Assembly (NCBI GenBank): GCA_002698785.1 | Contig: PAAG01000008.1 | Location: 54,306-118,305, forward strand | Length of the DNA: 64,000 nt | Reading direction: 5' to 3' | Source: Verrucomicrobiales bacterium | GTDB taxonomy: Bacteria; Verrucomicrobiota; Verrucomicrobiia; Verrucomicrobiales; DEV007 | In this document: positions 35,663 through 44,703 of the stretch, one piece after another | How positions within the stretch are numbered: the first letter of the stretch is position 1 | Layout of the letters: the number at the start of each line of letters is the position of its first letter | The notes under the pieces: model-generated | Seen by the model: the letters and a program-made list of their open reading frames with translations, nothing else | Database searches by the model: none | What the model was told of the DNA's origin: nothing | Translations under genes and position numbers: made by a program

Positions 35663-37094
35663 TCGCCGTCATTTCCTGGCCGGTCTTTCCGGTGGCTTTC
35701 CCGGTCTCGCCCTGACCGATCTCCTGGCGCGGGATGGTGTATTGTCAGGCACGCTGCATGCTCCGCCGAGGGCAAAGCGCGTCGTGCAGCTTTTCATGGC
35801 GGGGGCGGCCAGTCATGTGGATCTTTTCGATTACAAACCGCAGTTGGAAAAGGAACACGGCGAGCAATGGGATCCGGGGGAGGAGGTGGAGCTGTTCCAG
35901 TCGACTCCTGGGGCGAGCATGAAGTCGGTGTGGGACTTTCAGCGCTATGGGAAGTGCGGGAAGCATCTTTCGGAAGTAGTGGCTCCGTTAGGCGATGTGA
36001 TCGACGATCTCGCTTTCGTTCATAACATTGTCGGGAAGACCGGTGTGCACAGCCAGGGAACGCTCCTGCAGACGACGGGATTCAATCGGCCGGGATTTCC
36101 CAGTGCCGGATCGTGGGTGAGCTATGCGCTCGGCTCGGAGAATGAGAATTTACCGGCCTTCGTCGTGTTACCCGATCATCGAGGGCTTGCCTCGAACGGT
36201 ACGAAGAACTGGTCCTCGATGTTTCTCCCCGCCCAGCACCAAGGCACCGTGATTCGCCCGGGAGCGGCCACGCCGATCGACGATCTGTTTCCTCCGAAGG
36301 ATAGTGATTTCATCACGCCCGGCGCGGACAAGGCTGGCTTCCAGCTTTTGGGGAAAATGAACAGCCGCTACGCCGAGGAGCGGGAAGGGGACAGTCGTCT
36401 CACCGCTCGCATCCGCAGCTACGAGCTGGCCGCGCGGATGCAGCTGAGCTCGACCGAGGCACTCGATGTGTCGAAAGAGCCGCAGTACATTAAGGACATG
36501 TATGGCCTCGCGCCCGAGGGCCCCGGCGTGGACGATACGAAGATCAATGTGAAGGCCGAGCGTGAGTTCTTCGGTCGGAAATGTCTTGTCGCGAGGCGTT
36601 TGCTAGAGCGTGGAGTGCGCTTTGTGCAGGTCTGGTCTGGAAACGACAATGGGCATCCCCGCCGTAACTGGGACAGCCACGAAAACATCGAGCGAGATCA
36701 CGGTCCGCTCGCCTCGGGAATGGCGACAGGGGCAGCGGCATTGATCAAAGATCTGAAACAGCGGGGGATGCTCGACGACACGATCATTCTCTGGACGACG
36801 GAGTTCGGTCGTATGCCCTGTGCACAACGTGGAGTGGGGCGAGATCACAATCCGTTCGTCTTCACCAACTGGCTTTGCGGAGGAGGGATCAAGGGTGGCG
36901 TCACCCACGGGGAATCGGATCAGTGGGGCTATAAGCCGCTCGATCCTGCGAATTCAACTCAGGTGTATGACATTCACGCAACGATCTTGCATCTTCTTGG
37001 GATCGATCATGAGAGACTGACTGTGCGGCACAATTCTATTGATAGGAGATTGACCGATGTGCATGGGCGAGTCGTGAGGGAGATTCTTGGTTAG
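35652..37094 (+). CDS. DUF1501 protein with twin-arginine signal
   Basis: The ATG at 35652 overlaps the end of the upstream gene by 11 bases and gives an N-terminus MSIDRRHFLAGLSGG, a Tat-type leader. A GTG at 35640 would add four residues. The 480-residue protein shows the DUF1501 pattern, a sulfatase/phosphatase-superfamily relative: RVVQLFMAGAASHVDLFDYKP, DDLAFVHNIVG, TTGFNRPGFPSAGSWVSYALG and TTEFGRMPCAQRGVGRDHNP. It is exported folded and presumably acts with the DUF1549/1553 protein. This pairing is among the commonest in the PVC group. Substrate is unknown. Confidence 0.92.
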   Translation: MSIDRRHFLAGLSGGFPGLALTDLLARDGVLSGTLHAPPRAKRVVQLFMAGAASHVDLFDYKPQLEKEHGEQWDPGEEVELFQSTPGASMKSVWDFQRYGKCGKHLSEVVAPLGDVIDDLAFVHNIVGKTGVHSQGTLLQTTGFNRPGFPSAGSWVSYALGSENENLPAFVVLPDHRGLASNGTKNWSSMFLPAQHQGTVIRPGAATPIDDLFPPKDSDFITPGADKAGFQLLGKMNSRYAEEREGDSRLTARIRSYELAARMQLSSTEALDVSKEPQYIKDMYGLAPEGPGVDDTKINVKAEREFFGRKCLVARRLLERGVRFVQVWSGNDNGHPRRNWDSHENIERDHGPLASGMATGAAALIKDLKQRGMLDDTIILWTTEFGRMPCAQRGVGRDHNPFVFTNWLCGGGIKGGVTHGESDQWGYKPLDPANSTQVYDIHATILHLLGIDHERLTVRHNSIDRRLTDVHGRVVREILG

Positions 37095-37350
37095 GCGCGT
37101 CTTGAGGTCCTGCAGTTGCGGACCGGATGAAGAATCACATAGTTCGACAATCACACTCCCCACGATTTCTGGGCCTTTTTTTCCGATTCGCACCGAGCAA
37201 TGAACCGGTAGCGAGGGGAATAGGGCTGGGCAGTGTTGCCCTCCAATTAGTTACAGAAATTTCAGTTGATTCCAACTTTTACATTGCAATTATCATAAAA
37301 TTCGCAGAAACTGGATCGAATGTAACGGAAGCATTAACCGCCTCGTCCCA
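37095..37350. other. Intergenic region before the polysaccharide locus
   Basis: This 256-base gap holds no supported gene. A weak 5-base stem GGTCC/GGACC lies at about 37108-37126 without a T run. The part from about 37255 to 37325 is AT-rich and probably contains the promoter of the following glycosyltransferase gene, which starts with TTG. Confidence 0.4.
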
Positions 37351-38421
37351 TTGAAAACACGATTTCTACTTGAATCACACCGGACGCCGGAACTGAACGG
37401 GGAGTTCAACCCGTCGTTGCCGACATGCCTGGATGATGCGGGGCATCCTTATTTTGGTCGGATACTTCATCACCTGAACCGTCTGCTCGGGGAGACGGAT
37501 TTGAGTTTTGTGGTGACGACTTCCAATGTAGAGACGCTCCCTGAGTATGGTCCGGGAGTGATTTCTTGTATTCTTGAGGACGAACAATCCAAAGAAACTT
37601 TCTATCGAAGCAAAGTAGGAGCTATTTTCCGTTGTTATCCTACCTTTCCAAGCCACCTCGATGGTGTGCATGGTTTCAAACCGATTCATCGACTGGGCGC
37701 GTCTTATGTCGTTGCACGGGATTTTTTACGAGGAGCCCCGGGCAGGCTGCGAACGCTTCAGGCTAAGGTGGGGAGACAGAAAATCGCGCCTATCTTCGAG
37801 ATTCCAATCGGTTATCATGCTCATGATACCGTGGATTTCATTCCATTTGAGATGAGGGAGTGGGACGCTTTTTTCTGCGGAAGCATCAGTCATCTCAGGA
37901 AAAACAGCCCCGATGAGATTCTGGCAAAATTTCGTCCCAAGTCATTGGAGCGGTTGCAGATGAAGGCGGCGATTGAGCAGACCTTGGAGGAGCATCCTGA
38001 AGTTCGTATTGACCGCAGTTACACTGCGAGTTTCAACGAAAGCATCGCTTCGAGTCAGCAAAGTTATCTTGAGAAGATGATGAACTCACGGTTCAGCCTG
38101 GCTCCCAGAGGTGGCGTGCCTCACACCTACCGTTTCTTTGAGGCGTTGCGATATGGGACGATACCGATAGGAGAGACGTTTCCGAAGTCAGTGGAAGGGG
38201 CGCCGTTCGTGCGATTACGCCAATGGGATGACCTTTCCGAAACTCTCAGCCACCTTCTGGAAGATCGAGCTCGGCTCAAGGAACTTCATGAGAACGCTCT
38301 TACTTGGTGGGAGACGCAGGAGGCTGAAGAAGTAGTGGCTCGCCGGATGTTCTCTCAACTTTGCGAGATGGGAATGGCAGTGGAAAAGACCGAGGTAATA
38401 TCCGCCAAACAGGTCGCGTAG
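37351..38421 (+). CDS. Exostosin-like glycosyltransferase
   Basis: This protein has about 356 residues from a TTG start at 37351, the only start close to the conserved N-terminus. The C-terminal part carries the exostosin/GT47-like signature: DAFFCGSIS, MNSRFSLAPRGGVPHTYRFFEALRYGTIPIG and FPKSVEGAPFVRLRQWDDL. The N-terminal part is less conserved. It is soluble and probably adds a sugar to a surface glycan. It opens the plus-strand side of the exopolysaccharide region, which supports this role. Donor and acceptor are unknown. Confidence 0.78.
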   Translation: MKTRFLLESHRTPELNGEFNPSLPTCLDDAGHPYFGRILHHLNRLLGETDLSFVVTTSNVETLPEYGPGVISCILEDEQSKETFYRSKVGAIFRCYPTFPSHLDGVHGFKPIHRLGASYVVARDFLRGAPGRLRTLQAKVGRQKIAPIFEIPIGYHAHDTVDFIPFEMREWDAFFCGSISHLRKNSPDEILAKFRPKSLERLQMKAAIEQTLEEHPEVRIDRSYTASFNESIASSQQSYLEKMMNSRFSLAPRGGVPHTYRFFEALRYGTIPIGETFPKSVEGAPFVRLRQWDDLSETLSHLLEDRARLKELHENALTWWETQEAEEVVARRMFSQLCEMGMAVEKTEVISAKQVA

Positions 38422-38530
38422 GAGAAGGGGGAGCGGGCGTTCTGTTTGGTAGCAGAGAAGCACCGGGAAATATTCTGTCGAGCCAAATCACTTGCATTGG
38501 GTGCGAAGTGACCGGACTCTTGGTTCGAAG

Positions 38531-38836
38531 ATGAAAGCGAACCTCTCCGTCCTACTATTCTTTCCAATCGTTTTCGCGGTGGCTTCGTGTGAAACTACGA
38601 ATTCAACTTCGTCATCTGCCACTACATCGGCGGCGGTCAGTTCGAGCTCCGATTCCAGCGCATCTTCTGGGGTAAAACCCTATCCAAAAAAGAAATGCCT
38701 AGTCACCGGTGAAGCGCTTGATTCGAAGGGCCAACCAATTACCGAGGTCTATCAGGGACAGGAGGTAAAATTCTGCTGTGAGCCTTGCCGAATGGCGTTT
38801 CACATGAACCCTTCGTTCTACATGGCCAAGCTTTGA
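38531..38836 (+). CDS. Small lipoprotein with YHS/TRASH-like cysteine motif
   Basis: The ATG at 38531 gives a 101-residue protein with a lipoprotein signal (VFAVASC, lipidated C20). A Ser/Thr/Ala-rich linker (about 21-47) follows, then a compact domain with a C-x3-G (KKCLVTGEAL, C56) and C-C-x2-C (KFCCEPCRMAF, C82, C83, C86). This spacing resembles YHS or TRASH metal-binding domains that carry copper or other soft metals. It probably sits on the periplasmic face of a membrane. The upstream frame to 38492 has no supporting features. Confidence 0.72.
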   Translation: MKANLSVLLFFPIVFAVASCETTNSTSSSATTSAAVSSSSDSSASSGVKPYPKKKCLVTGEALDSKGQPITEVYQGQEVKFCCEPCRMAFHMNPSFYMAKL

Positions 38837-38847
38837 GCTGCGAGCTT

Positions 38848-39918
38848 CTACTGCGCCTCAATTGATTGCATTGCCTCTACTGTTCGTTCAGCGACACTTT
38901 CCCAAGTGAACGATTCAGCACGCTGTAAGGCATTCGAGCGCATGCGTTCGCGGGTCTCAGGCGACAGTCGAAGAAACGAGTTTATTGCAGCAGCGATGTT
39001 CTCCTCATTCTCCGGTTCGAAGTAGAGCACGGCTCCTGTTGATGAATGGTCGTCGGGAGTAAAAATCGGACCACCTACTTCAGGAAGGCTCGCCCTATTG
39101 GAAAGAAGCACGGGACATCCGCAGGCCATCGCTTCCAATGGGGGGAGACCGAAGCCTTCATATAGGCTGGGAAAAAGAAAGGCATCCGAAGTCTGGTAAT
39201 GTCGGATGAGTTCTTCATCAGATACTCGACCAAGCCAGTTCAGGCCAGGAGCATCCGCCTGATCGAAGTGGGCAAAGCTCCTCGCGTTTGCTCCTCCAAT
39301 GATATTCAATTTCGCCTTCTCCGGAATGCGTCCTTGTTCGTGAAGGCGCGCCCAGGCGCGGACGAGTCTCGGTAGGTTTTTTCGGGGATCGAGAGATCCG
39401 GCGCAGAGAAACGTAGGTGCATTAGGATCGATGCCGGGGCGTTCTGGCAGGGGGCGAAAAACAGGATCGACGGCGTTTCCAAGCACGTGGATTCGTTCTT
39501 CGGAAATTCCAAGGAAATGGGCAAGCCGTTCCCGCGAATATTCGGATACGGTGGCGACAGCTGCGCTTTTCCTGGCGAGGCGTGGAAGAAGGTTTTGGTA
39601 AATGGTTCGAAATCCTCTGCTGAAGGACTCGGGCACTTCCCAGACCGCAGCGTCGTGAATTACTGCCAATTGCCGGTTCACCGTGACTGGACCGGTATTA
39701 CACGGCGAAAAAAGAATAGACTTGTTCTTTAGCTTGCGGGGAAGCGACCATTGTTCCCATGCATGACCACGCATTCCTGACAAAGAACCCTCGGGTGCTA
39801 TTTCCTCTACCTCGACGTCAGTTCGAGAGGCGAGTCTTGAACAGACTTCTCCGGCGAATCTTTCCACACCTGTTACGGGGCGGGAGCGGAATCGGGAATT
39901 TACAGCAATTTGCATCAT
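38848..39918 (-). CDS. Family 4 glycosyltransferase
   Basis: The ATG at 39918 overlaps the preceding gene's TGA by four bases, and the 356-residue product has a GT4 GT-B fold. Signatures are LAVIHDAAVWEVPESF, a SEYSRERLAHFLGISEERI nucleotide-domain start, CAGSLDPRKNLPRLVRAW, and the C-terminal FPSLYEGFGLPPLEAMACGCPVL with the E-x7-E motif. The open frame to 40140 extends into the polymerase gene and is not used. The gene belongs to the minus-strand operon of Wzc-like, flippase and polymerase genes and probably transfers a sugar to the lipid-linked repeat unit. Confidence 0.88.
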   Translation of the reverse strand: MMQIAVNSRFRSRPVTGVERFAGEVCSRLASRTDVEVEEIAPEGSLSGMRGHAWEQWSLPRKLKNKSILFSPCNTGPVTVNRQLAVIHDAAVWEVPESFSRGFRTIYQNLLPRLARKSAAVATVSEYSRERLAHFLGISEERIHVLGNAVDPVFRPLPERPGIDPNAPTFLCAGSLDPRKNLPRLVRAWARLHEQGRIPEKAKLNIIGGANARSFAHFDQADAPGLNWLGRVSDEELIRHYQTSDAFLFPSLYEGFGLPPLEAMACGCPVLLSNRASLPEVGGPIFTPDDHSSTGAVLYFEPENEENIAAAINSFLRLSPETRERMRSNALQRAESFTWESVAERTVEAMQSIEAQ

Positions 39919-41216
39919 GATGCGGTGGCCGTGTTGGTATTTGCTGAAAACGGTATGTGTCTCCTTTTTAGCCGAAACGGAACAGTCGCCGCCCACGCCA
40001 GAATTGCGATGATGACGACGGTGGCAGGTAGTACGCGGTTCGATCCGATCCAATAGGGGATACGAATGATCTCCATGAGGCTTAAAAAAACGATGGGGAA
40101 GAAGAGGCACCAGACTCGCCCGAGGACGAACGCGCGCCACGTCGTCCCGAAGAAAATTCCTAACAAAATCATGAAAGGCGCGAAGAGGAGGTTACCAACT
40201 TTTGTGCCGACATACCAGATGCCAGAAGTATTGTTGTACTCCGGGTCGAGAGTTCCCTGATAGAGTCCGTCGTAAATCATTTCGTAAGCACCCTTCGTAA
40301 TTGGCATCGTCGTGGTCTCGTAGAATCCGGAGACATTGAGGGTGGCCGCACCCGTATTCATCGCTTCGAAGTAGTAGGTGAAAAGGCGTTGCCAACCGAA
40401 CTGCAGAATGTTTGCGTGATGCCCGGAGTAGTATTGCCACGAACGGAGAGATTCGAATGCGGTGAACACAATCAGGAGAAGAACGGGCACGATCAGGGGG
40501 AGAAAGCGAAACAGCATTTTTAACTGCGGTCCCGCTGTGCGTGTAATTCTCGGCATAGCACAAATGATAAAGGGCACTGCACCTTCTACGAGTGCGAGAC
40601 GTTCCGACCAAAGGATAGCCCGAATGAAAAGTGTGCCGAAGAAAACGAGGTGAAAGGTAGATATGAGCTTAATGCGACCTGGGAGGACTCCTGCCCAGCG
40701 AAGGCCGCGAAGCGCTCCGAGAACCAGGGAGACCTGTGTCCATGTTGTGACGCCCGGTATCGTCTTGAAAGAATGCTTCAGTTCCACGTTTCCGCCGAGG
40801 ACGGCCATTGCAAGCCCTGGGTTGATGAAGAACCCACGAAAGAAAAGCAGGTGGGCAACCACAAAGACCGCCATGAGAATCCAGTCAGTCCGCTCAGATA
40901 AAAACGCCTCGGCGATGCGCGGTGTGCCGCGGTTTTGCAGGGATGGATTACATTCTGGAAAAATGAGACTACTAAACAACCGGGATTCTCCGAAAGCGGC
41001 GCCGAGGGCGAGTAGGAGTATGCCGACGATGCCCACGATGAGACCAGGCGTGGAATAGATTAATTGTGCCTCTGACAGGGTCAGGGTGGGGTCGGAGAAT
41101 GAAAGAATCAGAAGGGTGGGCAGGGAAACGCCGACCAGCATTAGTGAGGGGCGGTACCACCATGGCATCCACCCATTGGCGGGAGCCATGTTCTTTTTCA
41201 ATTCATAAGCTGTCAT
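39915..41216 (-). CDS. Multi-span membrane protein, probable polysaccharide repeat-unit polymerase (Wzy-like)
   Basis: This 433-residue hydrophobic protein has about ten to eleven predicted membrane helices (for example LMLVGVSLPTLLILSF, LIVGIVGILLLALGAAF, LIVPVLLLIVFTAF and LPATVVIIAILAWAATV). A large hydrophilic loop lies at about 300-345, as Wzy polymerases have. No sequence signature defines Wzy, so the call rests on topology and position between a flippase gene (overlap of four bases) and a GT4 gene (overlap of four bases). Confidence 0.65.
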   Translation of the reverse strand: MTAYELKKNMAPANGWMPWWYRPSLMLVGVSLPTLLILSFSDPTLTLSEAQLIYSTPGLIVGIVGILLLALGAAFGESRLFSSLIFPECNPSLQNRGTPRIAEAFLSERTDWILMAVFVVAHLLFFRGFFINPGLAMAVLGGNVELKHSFKTIPGVTTWTQVSLVLGALRGLRWAGVLPGRIKLISTFHLVFFGTLFIRAILWSERLALVEGAVPFIICAMPRITRTAGPQLKMLFRFLPLIVPVLLLIVFTAFESLRSWQYYSGHHANILQFGWQRLFTYYFEAMNTGAATLNVSGFYETTTMPITKGAYEMIYDGLYQGTLDPEYNNTSGIWYVGTKVGNLLFAPFMILLGIFFGTTWRAFVLGRVWCLFFPIVFLSLMEIIRIPYWIGSNRVLPATVVIIAILAWAATVPFRLKRRHIPFSANTNTATAS

Positions 41217-42541
41217 GCCCTGGCTTGTTGCTTCGAGCGTTTGCGTATCACTTTTGTTGCCCAGATCAGACCAACGATATCTTCAATAAAGAAGGCAATA
41301 GAGAGAGCGAGGACCATTCCAATTCCGCCGAGACTTGGAATCAGGAAAAAGGCAAGTGCAGTAGATAGGATAAGTTTCGCGACTCCGAGACGAGCGAGGA
41401 GCGTCGTCTGGTTTGTCATCAGGAGAAGATAGGGGACAGGACCTAGAGCAAGGAATAGGAACTTTGTCGCTAAGAGTATTCGAAGTACTTCGGCACCGTT
41501 CTTAAACGATTCCCCAAAAATCCCCATGACGAACTCTGGAAAGAAGACGCCCACAAGCAATGGGAGTGAAAGTGCTGCCAGGGAGATACCAATCGCTTTT
41601 CCGTATACCTGAAAAAGAGCCTTCCCGGGATTTTTCTTGGCACCGGCGCGGGATAGATCGGGTGCGAAGACACTGTGAATTGCCGTCGAGAGAACCGAGA
41701 AGAGAATGCTGATCCGAACGGCGGTAGTTACGTAGGAGACTTCTTCCTCTGGGCGAAGCGACTCGAGAATAAACAAGGGAAGGATGAAAGCTGCCGCTCC
41801 AAAGAGGTTTACGCAACATACCGAGAACCCCTCGCGAAAGAGTTCTCGAACGGTCGATAGCTTCGGTACTGAGAAGAGTTTCCGGAACTCTGTCGCCGGA
41901 CCAAACTGCACCGCGAAGGCTGCTACAAGGTAGCTTCCTGTGTAGAACGTGAGAAGCCCCCGCGAGTCGACCTGGTTCGCGAAGAGTGCGCAGCAGATAC
42001 AGAAAAGTGTGACGGGAACGAAGTGCCCGGCGACGATGCCGAGGATAGGGCGAGACAGGCCCTTCAACGCCTCTCCGTTGATCATATTGATCGTCATCGA
42101 GGCGAGAGCGATCGGGAGAAGAAAAGGCCACACCGCAAATTGCTCCGAACGATCATGTTCAAAAACCGCGTAAAGGAAAAGCACGGCTCCGATAGTGAGC
42201 GCGACTCCAGCCGCAAAGGTGCGAAGTGAGGCGAGATAGTTCATCACGCTCATCGAGCCTTCAGCTTCTACTCGCGGAGCGTTTCGAAGGGCAATTTGCT
42301 CTAACCCATACGTCGCAACAGGGACAAAAGACATCAGGATAGCGGACCAGAAAAAGAACATTGCACTGCCTTCATCACCCAGAGTTCGAGCAATGATGAT
42401 CGTGCTTAGCATCTGAATACCCGCACCGGCGAGACGAATACCAGGGGGCAGCATCGTGCCGCTGACCTTGGTGAGTAGTGCCATTGGACGGCTACTCCAG
42501 CCAAGGTTCATTTCCGCAGCAGGTTCGGTAGTATTGCTCAT
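41213..42541 (-). CDS. Polysaccharide flippase, Wzx/MATE-like
   Basis: The 442-residue membrane protein has about 12-14 helices arranged as in the oligosaccharide flippase/PST family: LAGAGIQMLSTIIIARTLGDEGSAMFFFWSA at the N-terminus and YLLLMTNQTTLLARLGVAKLILSTALAFFLIP in the C-terminal half. It is predicted to flip undecaprenyl-pyrophosphate-linked repeats. It lies 24 bases from the Wzz/Wzc-like gene and overlaps the polymerase gene by four bases. Confidence 0.82.
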   Translation of the reverse strand: MSNTTEPAAEMNLGWSSRPMALLTKVSGTMLPPGIRLAGAGIQMLSTIIIARTLGDEGSAMFFFWSAILMSFVPVATYGLEQIALRNAPRVEAEGSMSVMNYLASLRTFAAGVALTIGAVLFLYAVFEHDRSEQFAVWPFLLPIALASMTINMINGEALKGLSRPILGIVAGHFVPVTLFCICCALFANQVDSRGLLTFYTGSYLVAAFAVQFGPATEFRKLFSVPKLSTVRELFREGFSVCCVNLFGAAAFILPLFILESLRPEEEVSYVTTAVRISILFSVLSTAIHSVFAPDLSRAGAKKNPGKALFQVYGKAIGISLAALSLPLLVGVFFPEFVMGIFGESFKNGAEVLRILLATKFLFLALGPVPYLLLMTNQTTLLARLGVAKLILSTALAFFLIPSLGGIGMVLALSIAFFIEDIVGLIWATKVIRKRSKQQARA

Positions 42542-42565
42542 TCCGATTTGTTGTCTCTGCTCTTT

Positions 42566-44560
42566 TTATCCTTGGAGAATGAGCGACAACTGGGCGTCTG
42601 AACCTCTAGTCAACAGCCTGACAGTATCTTCGACTTCTTTCTTTTCGTCTCTGTCTTTCTGAACGAGCAAAAGGTTCGCGTTGGAGACAGATGCTATCAA
42701 GGCAGGTACCTGAGTTTGCTGCGCTATGGAAGTGGTTTCGATCACGATGCGGGTAAAGTCTCCCGTATGAGGACTAAGCAACTCCCATGCGTTTCTTGGT
42801 GAGATAAAGAAGGTCGCTGGAATTCGGAGGAAAGAAAGATTCTTCGTGCCTGTGCTCTTGGGAACCAAGTCCACCATGGATTGCGGATCCCCACCGGGCA
42901 TCACTGAAATTACCAATGTCCTGTGACCGTAAAAGGCAGAAGCCGATGCCAGGCACACAGCGACACGCAGTGCATCTTCATCCTCTTTGACGGAAGTGAG
43001 ATGGAGCAGGGAGGCATTTCGATGTTGAACGGAAAGGAGAACTTCCGTCATTTCTTGAATCAACTGTTCGTCACGAAATTCCGGGTTCAGGCGAGGAATC
43101 TTTGTTGCGACAGGAACGTTCATTTGGCGCTCCAATTGTTTTCTGTCCGCGATAGGAGCTCCTCTGAGCAAATCTACCCCAACAAAACCCAAACTGATAA
43201 GTCCTCCGAAAAACCCCGCTGCAAGAACGAAGACAGGCTTGTTCGGTTTTGCTGGCTTATGAGCTTTGATCGGCGCAGACATGAGCTTTGTCACGTGGGT
43301 AGACTGCTTGCTCATCAGTGCTGTTTCACCGATCTTCTGGCGCAGAGCCTGGTGGATTGCCCATTCGGTTTCGACCTTTTGTTGGATCGCTCGAAATTCG
43401 GAACTCACCTGCTTCATGTTCGCAAATTCTTCCTGTAGTTCTGAAACACGTTCAGAGAGGAGTTGCTCGTTCATCACGGCCGCCTCGAGAGAGGCGTTCA
43501 CTGACGACTTTAAGTTTGTAGCGAGTTCCTGAAGTTGCGTATCGACTTCAACAAATCGGCTTTTCGCTTCGATGTAGCGCGGGTGATTCCCTGTATACTG
43601 CTGTTCTATTGCAGCAAGGTTCGCTTTTGCAGTTGTGCGCTGATCAAGAAGGCTGGAAACATGCTCAAGCTCACCGAAGTTTCCAATGTTGATCACTTTT
43701 ACGGGATCTTCCTTCGGGTCGACATTTCGTAGCGTTTCCACTTTGCTTCGGAGATCGAGAACTTTGCCGGAGATAGTGTTGAGTTCGTCACCCACTTTAG
43801 TAAGGCGTTCCGCGGAGAGTTGGTGATCCTGTTCTACGGTGAGCGAGGCATTTGCTCTTCGAAAGTCCTCTAAAGATTTCTCAGCTTCAAGAGCCCTTGT
43901 GTAGGCAATATCAGCCTGTTCGCGGAGTTCCTCGACAGAATCGATGGCTTCACCCTGTTTCTGCTCGGCAAGATAGGACTCGAACTCTTCGACGAATGTT
44001 TGAGCAATCAATCGAGCTCTTTCAGCATCGGTGTCAAAGACAGAGAGTTCGATCAATCGAGTCGGCCGGATCAATCCTGCCTTAAATCGCTTTTCGCTAA
44101 TTTCAGCAAGAAGCTGCGATCCAGAAATTTCCTGGCCGCTGTCCACGTACTTGTGAAGAGACTTAGGCAAGAATCCCTTGTCTTCCCGCAGGTTCAACTT
44201 GTCGACCACACGAAGAACCATTGAGTCAGAAAGAATTGCTTTTTCCATCGAGTTCAATGAGTCCAGATCGGAGGCGATCGAACTCACATTCTCAATTTGT
44301 AGAATGCTGTCGAACTTAGGGTCTACGAAAATGAGAGCAGTGCTCTTGTAGTAGGGCGTTGCCACGAAGAGCAGATATCCCACCATTAGAGCGGCAAAGG
44401 TGAACGGGATCAGCAACAGCCACCCGAGGCGGCGTCTGATGATATGGAAGATGTCTCGGAAGTCGAACAGTGGTGAAAGTTCTACCACATCCCACGAGGG
44501 GCGATTCTGAAACGGAGCCGCCTCATTTTGAGGCCGGATAGCTAGTGGTTGTGCGGACAT
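42566..44560 (-). CDS. Polysaccharide co-polymerase (Wzz/GumC type) with degenerate kinase-like C-terminus
   Basis: The 664-residue protein starts at the ATG at 44560. A Wzz domain begins at about residue 32 (FDFRDIFHIIRRRLGW), with helix LLLIPFTFAALMVGYLLFV. A long periplasmic coiled-coil region runs at about 165-400, and a second helix near 445. The C-terminal 190 residues align in layout with the tyrosine-kinase P-loop domain of Wzc. Walker A is VKEDED instead of PGEGKT, and Walker A-prime (usually LLIDADLR) is VISVMPGG. ATP binding and the Tyr-rich tail are therefore lost. It likely controls chain length structurally. Confidence 0.85.
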   Translation of the reverse strand: MSAQPLAIRPQNEAAPFQNRPSWDVVELSPLFDFRDIFHIIRRRLGWLLLIPFTFAALMVGYLLFVATPYYKSTALIFVDPKFDSILQIENVSSIASDLDSLNSMEKAILSDSMVLRVVDKLNLREDKGFLPKSLHKYVDSGQEISGSQLLAEISEKRFKAGLIRPTRLIELSVFDTDAERARLIAQTFVEEFESYLAEQKQGEAIDSVEELREQADIAYTRALEAEKSLEDFRRANASLTVEQDHQLSAERLTKVGDELNTISGKVLDLRSKVETLRNVDPKEDPVKVINIGNFGELEHVSSLLDQRTTAKANLAAIEQQYTGNHPRYIEAKSRFVEVDTQLQELATNLKSSVNASLEAAVMNEQLLSERVSELQEEFANMKQVSSEFRAIQQKVETEWAIHQALRQKIGETALMSKQSTHVTKLMSAPIKAHKPAKPNKPVFVLAAGFFGGLISLGFVGVDLLRGAPIADRKQLERQMNVPVATKIPRLNPEFRDEQLIQEMTEVLLSVQHRNASLLHLTSVKEDEDALRVAVCLASASAFYGHRTLVISVMPGGDPQSMVDLVPKSTGTKNLSFLRIPATFFISPRNAWELLSPHTGDFTRIVIETTSIAQQTQVPALIASVSNANLLLVQKDRDEKKEVEDTVRLLTRGSDAQLSLILQG

Positions 44561-44703
44561 TTGGGACTCGGATGAGCGGTTTCTAATTTCAATAATGAAA
44601 ATACTCTCCAAAAATGCTTGAAAAATCACAGGAATCAATCAAAATTTAAAAAATTATCATAACTGATACTCACTTCTGTCTTTTTCGCAAAACCTAAATT
44701 TCT
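44561..44703. promoter_or_regulatory. AT-rich divergent promoter region of the exopolysaccharide locus
   Basis: These 143 bases separate the divergent co-polymerase and WcaJ-like genes and are strongly AT-rich, with A and T tracts at 44640-44665. They probably carry both promoters. A plus-strand TTGAAA near 44620 and several TATCAT/TATTTT-like boxes are visible, but no pair is convincing enough to fix a start site. Confidence 0.5.

Noticed and set aside
37127..37354. 75-codon ORF between the DUF1501 gene and the exostosin-like gene
   Set aside because: It has no conserved features and runs through the AT-rich promoter-like stretch.
42774..44638. Active BY-kinase domain in the Wzz/Wzc-like protein
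   Set aside because: The Walker A and A-prime sequences are absent, so kinase activity is not claimed.
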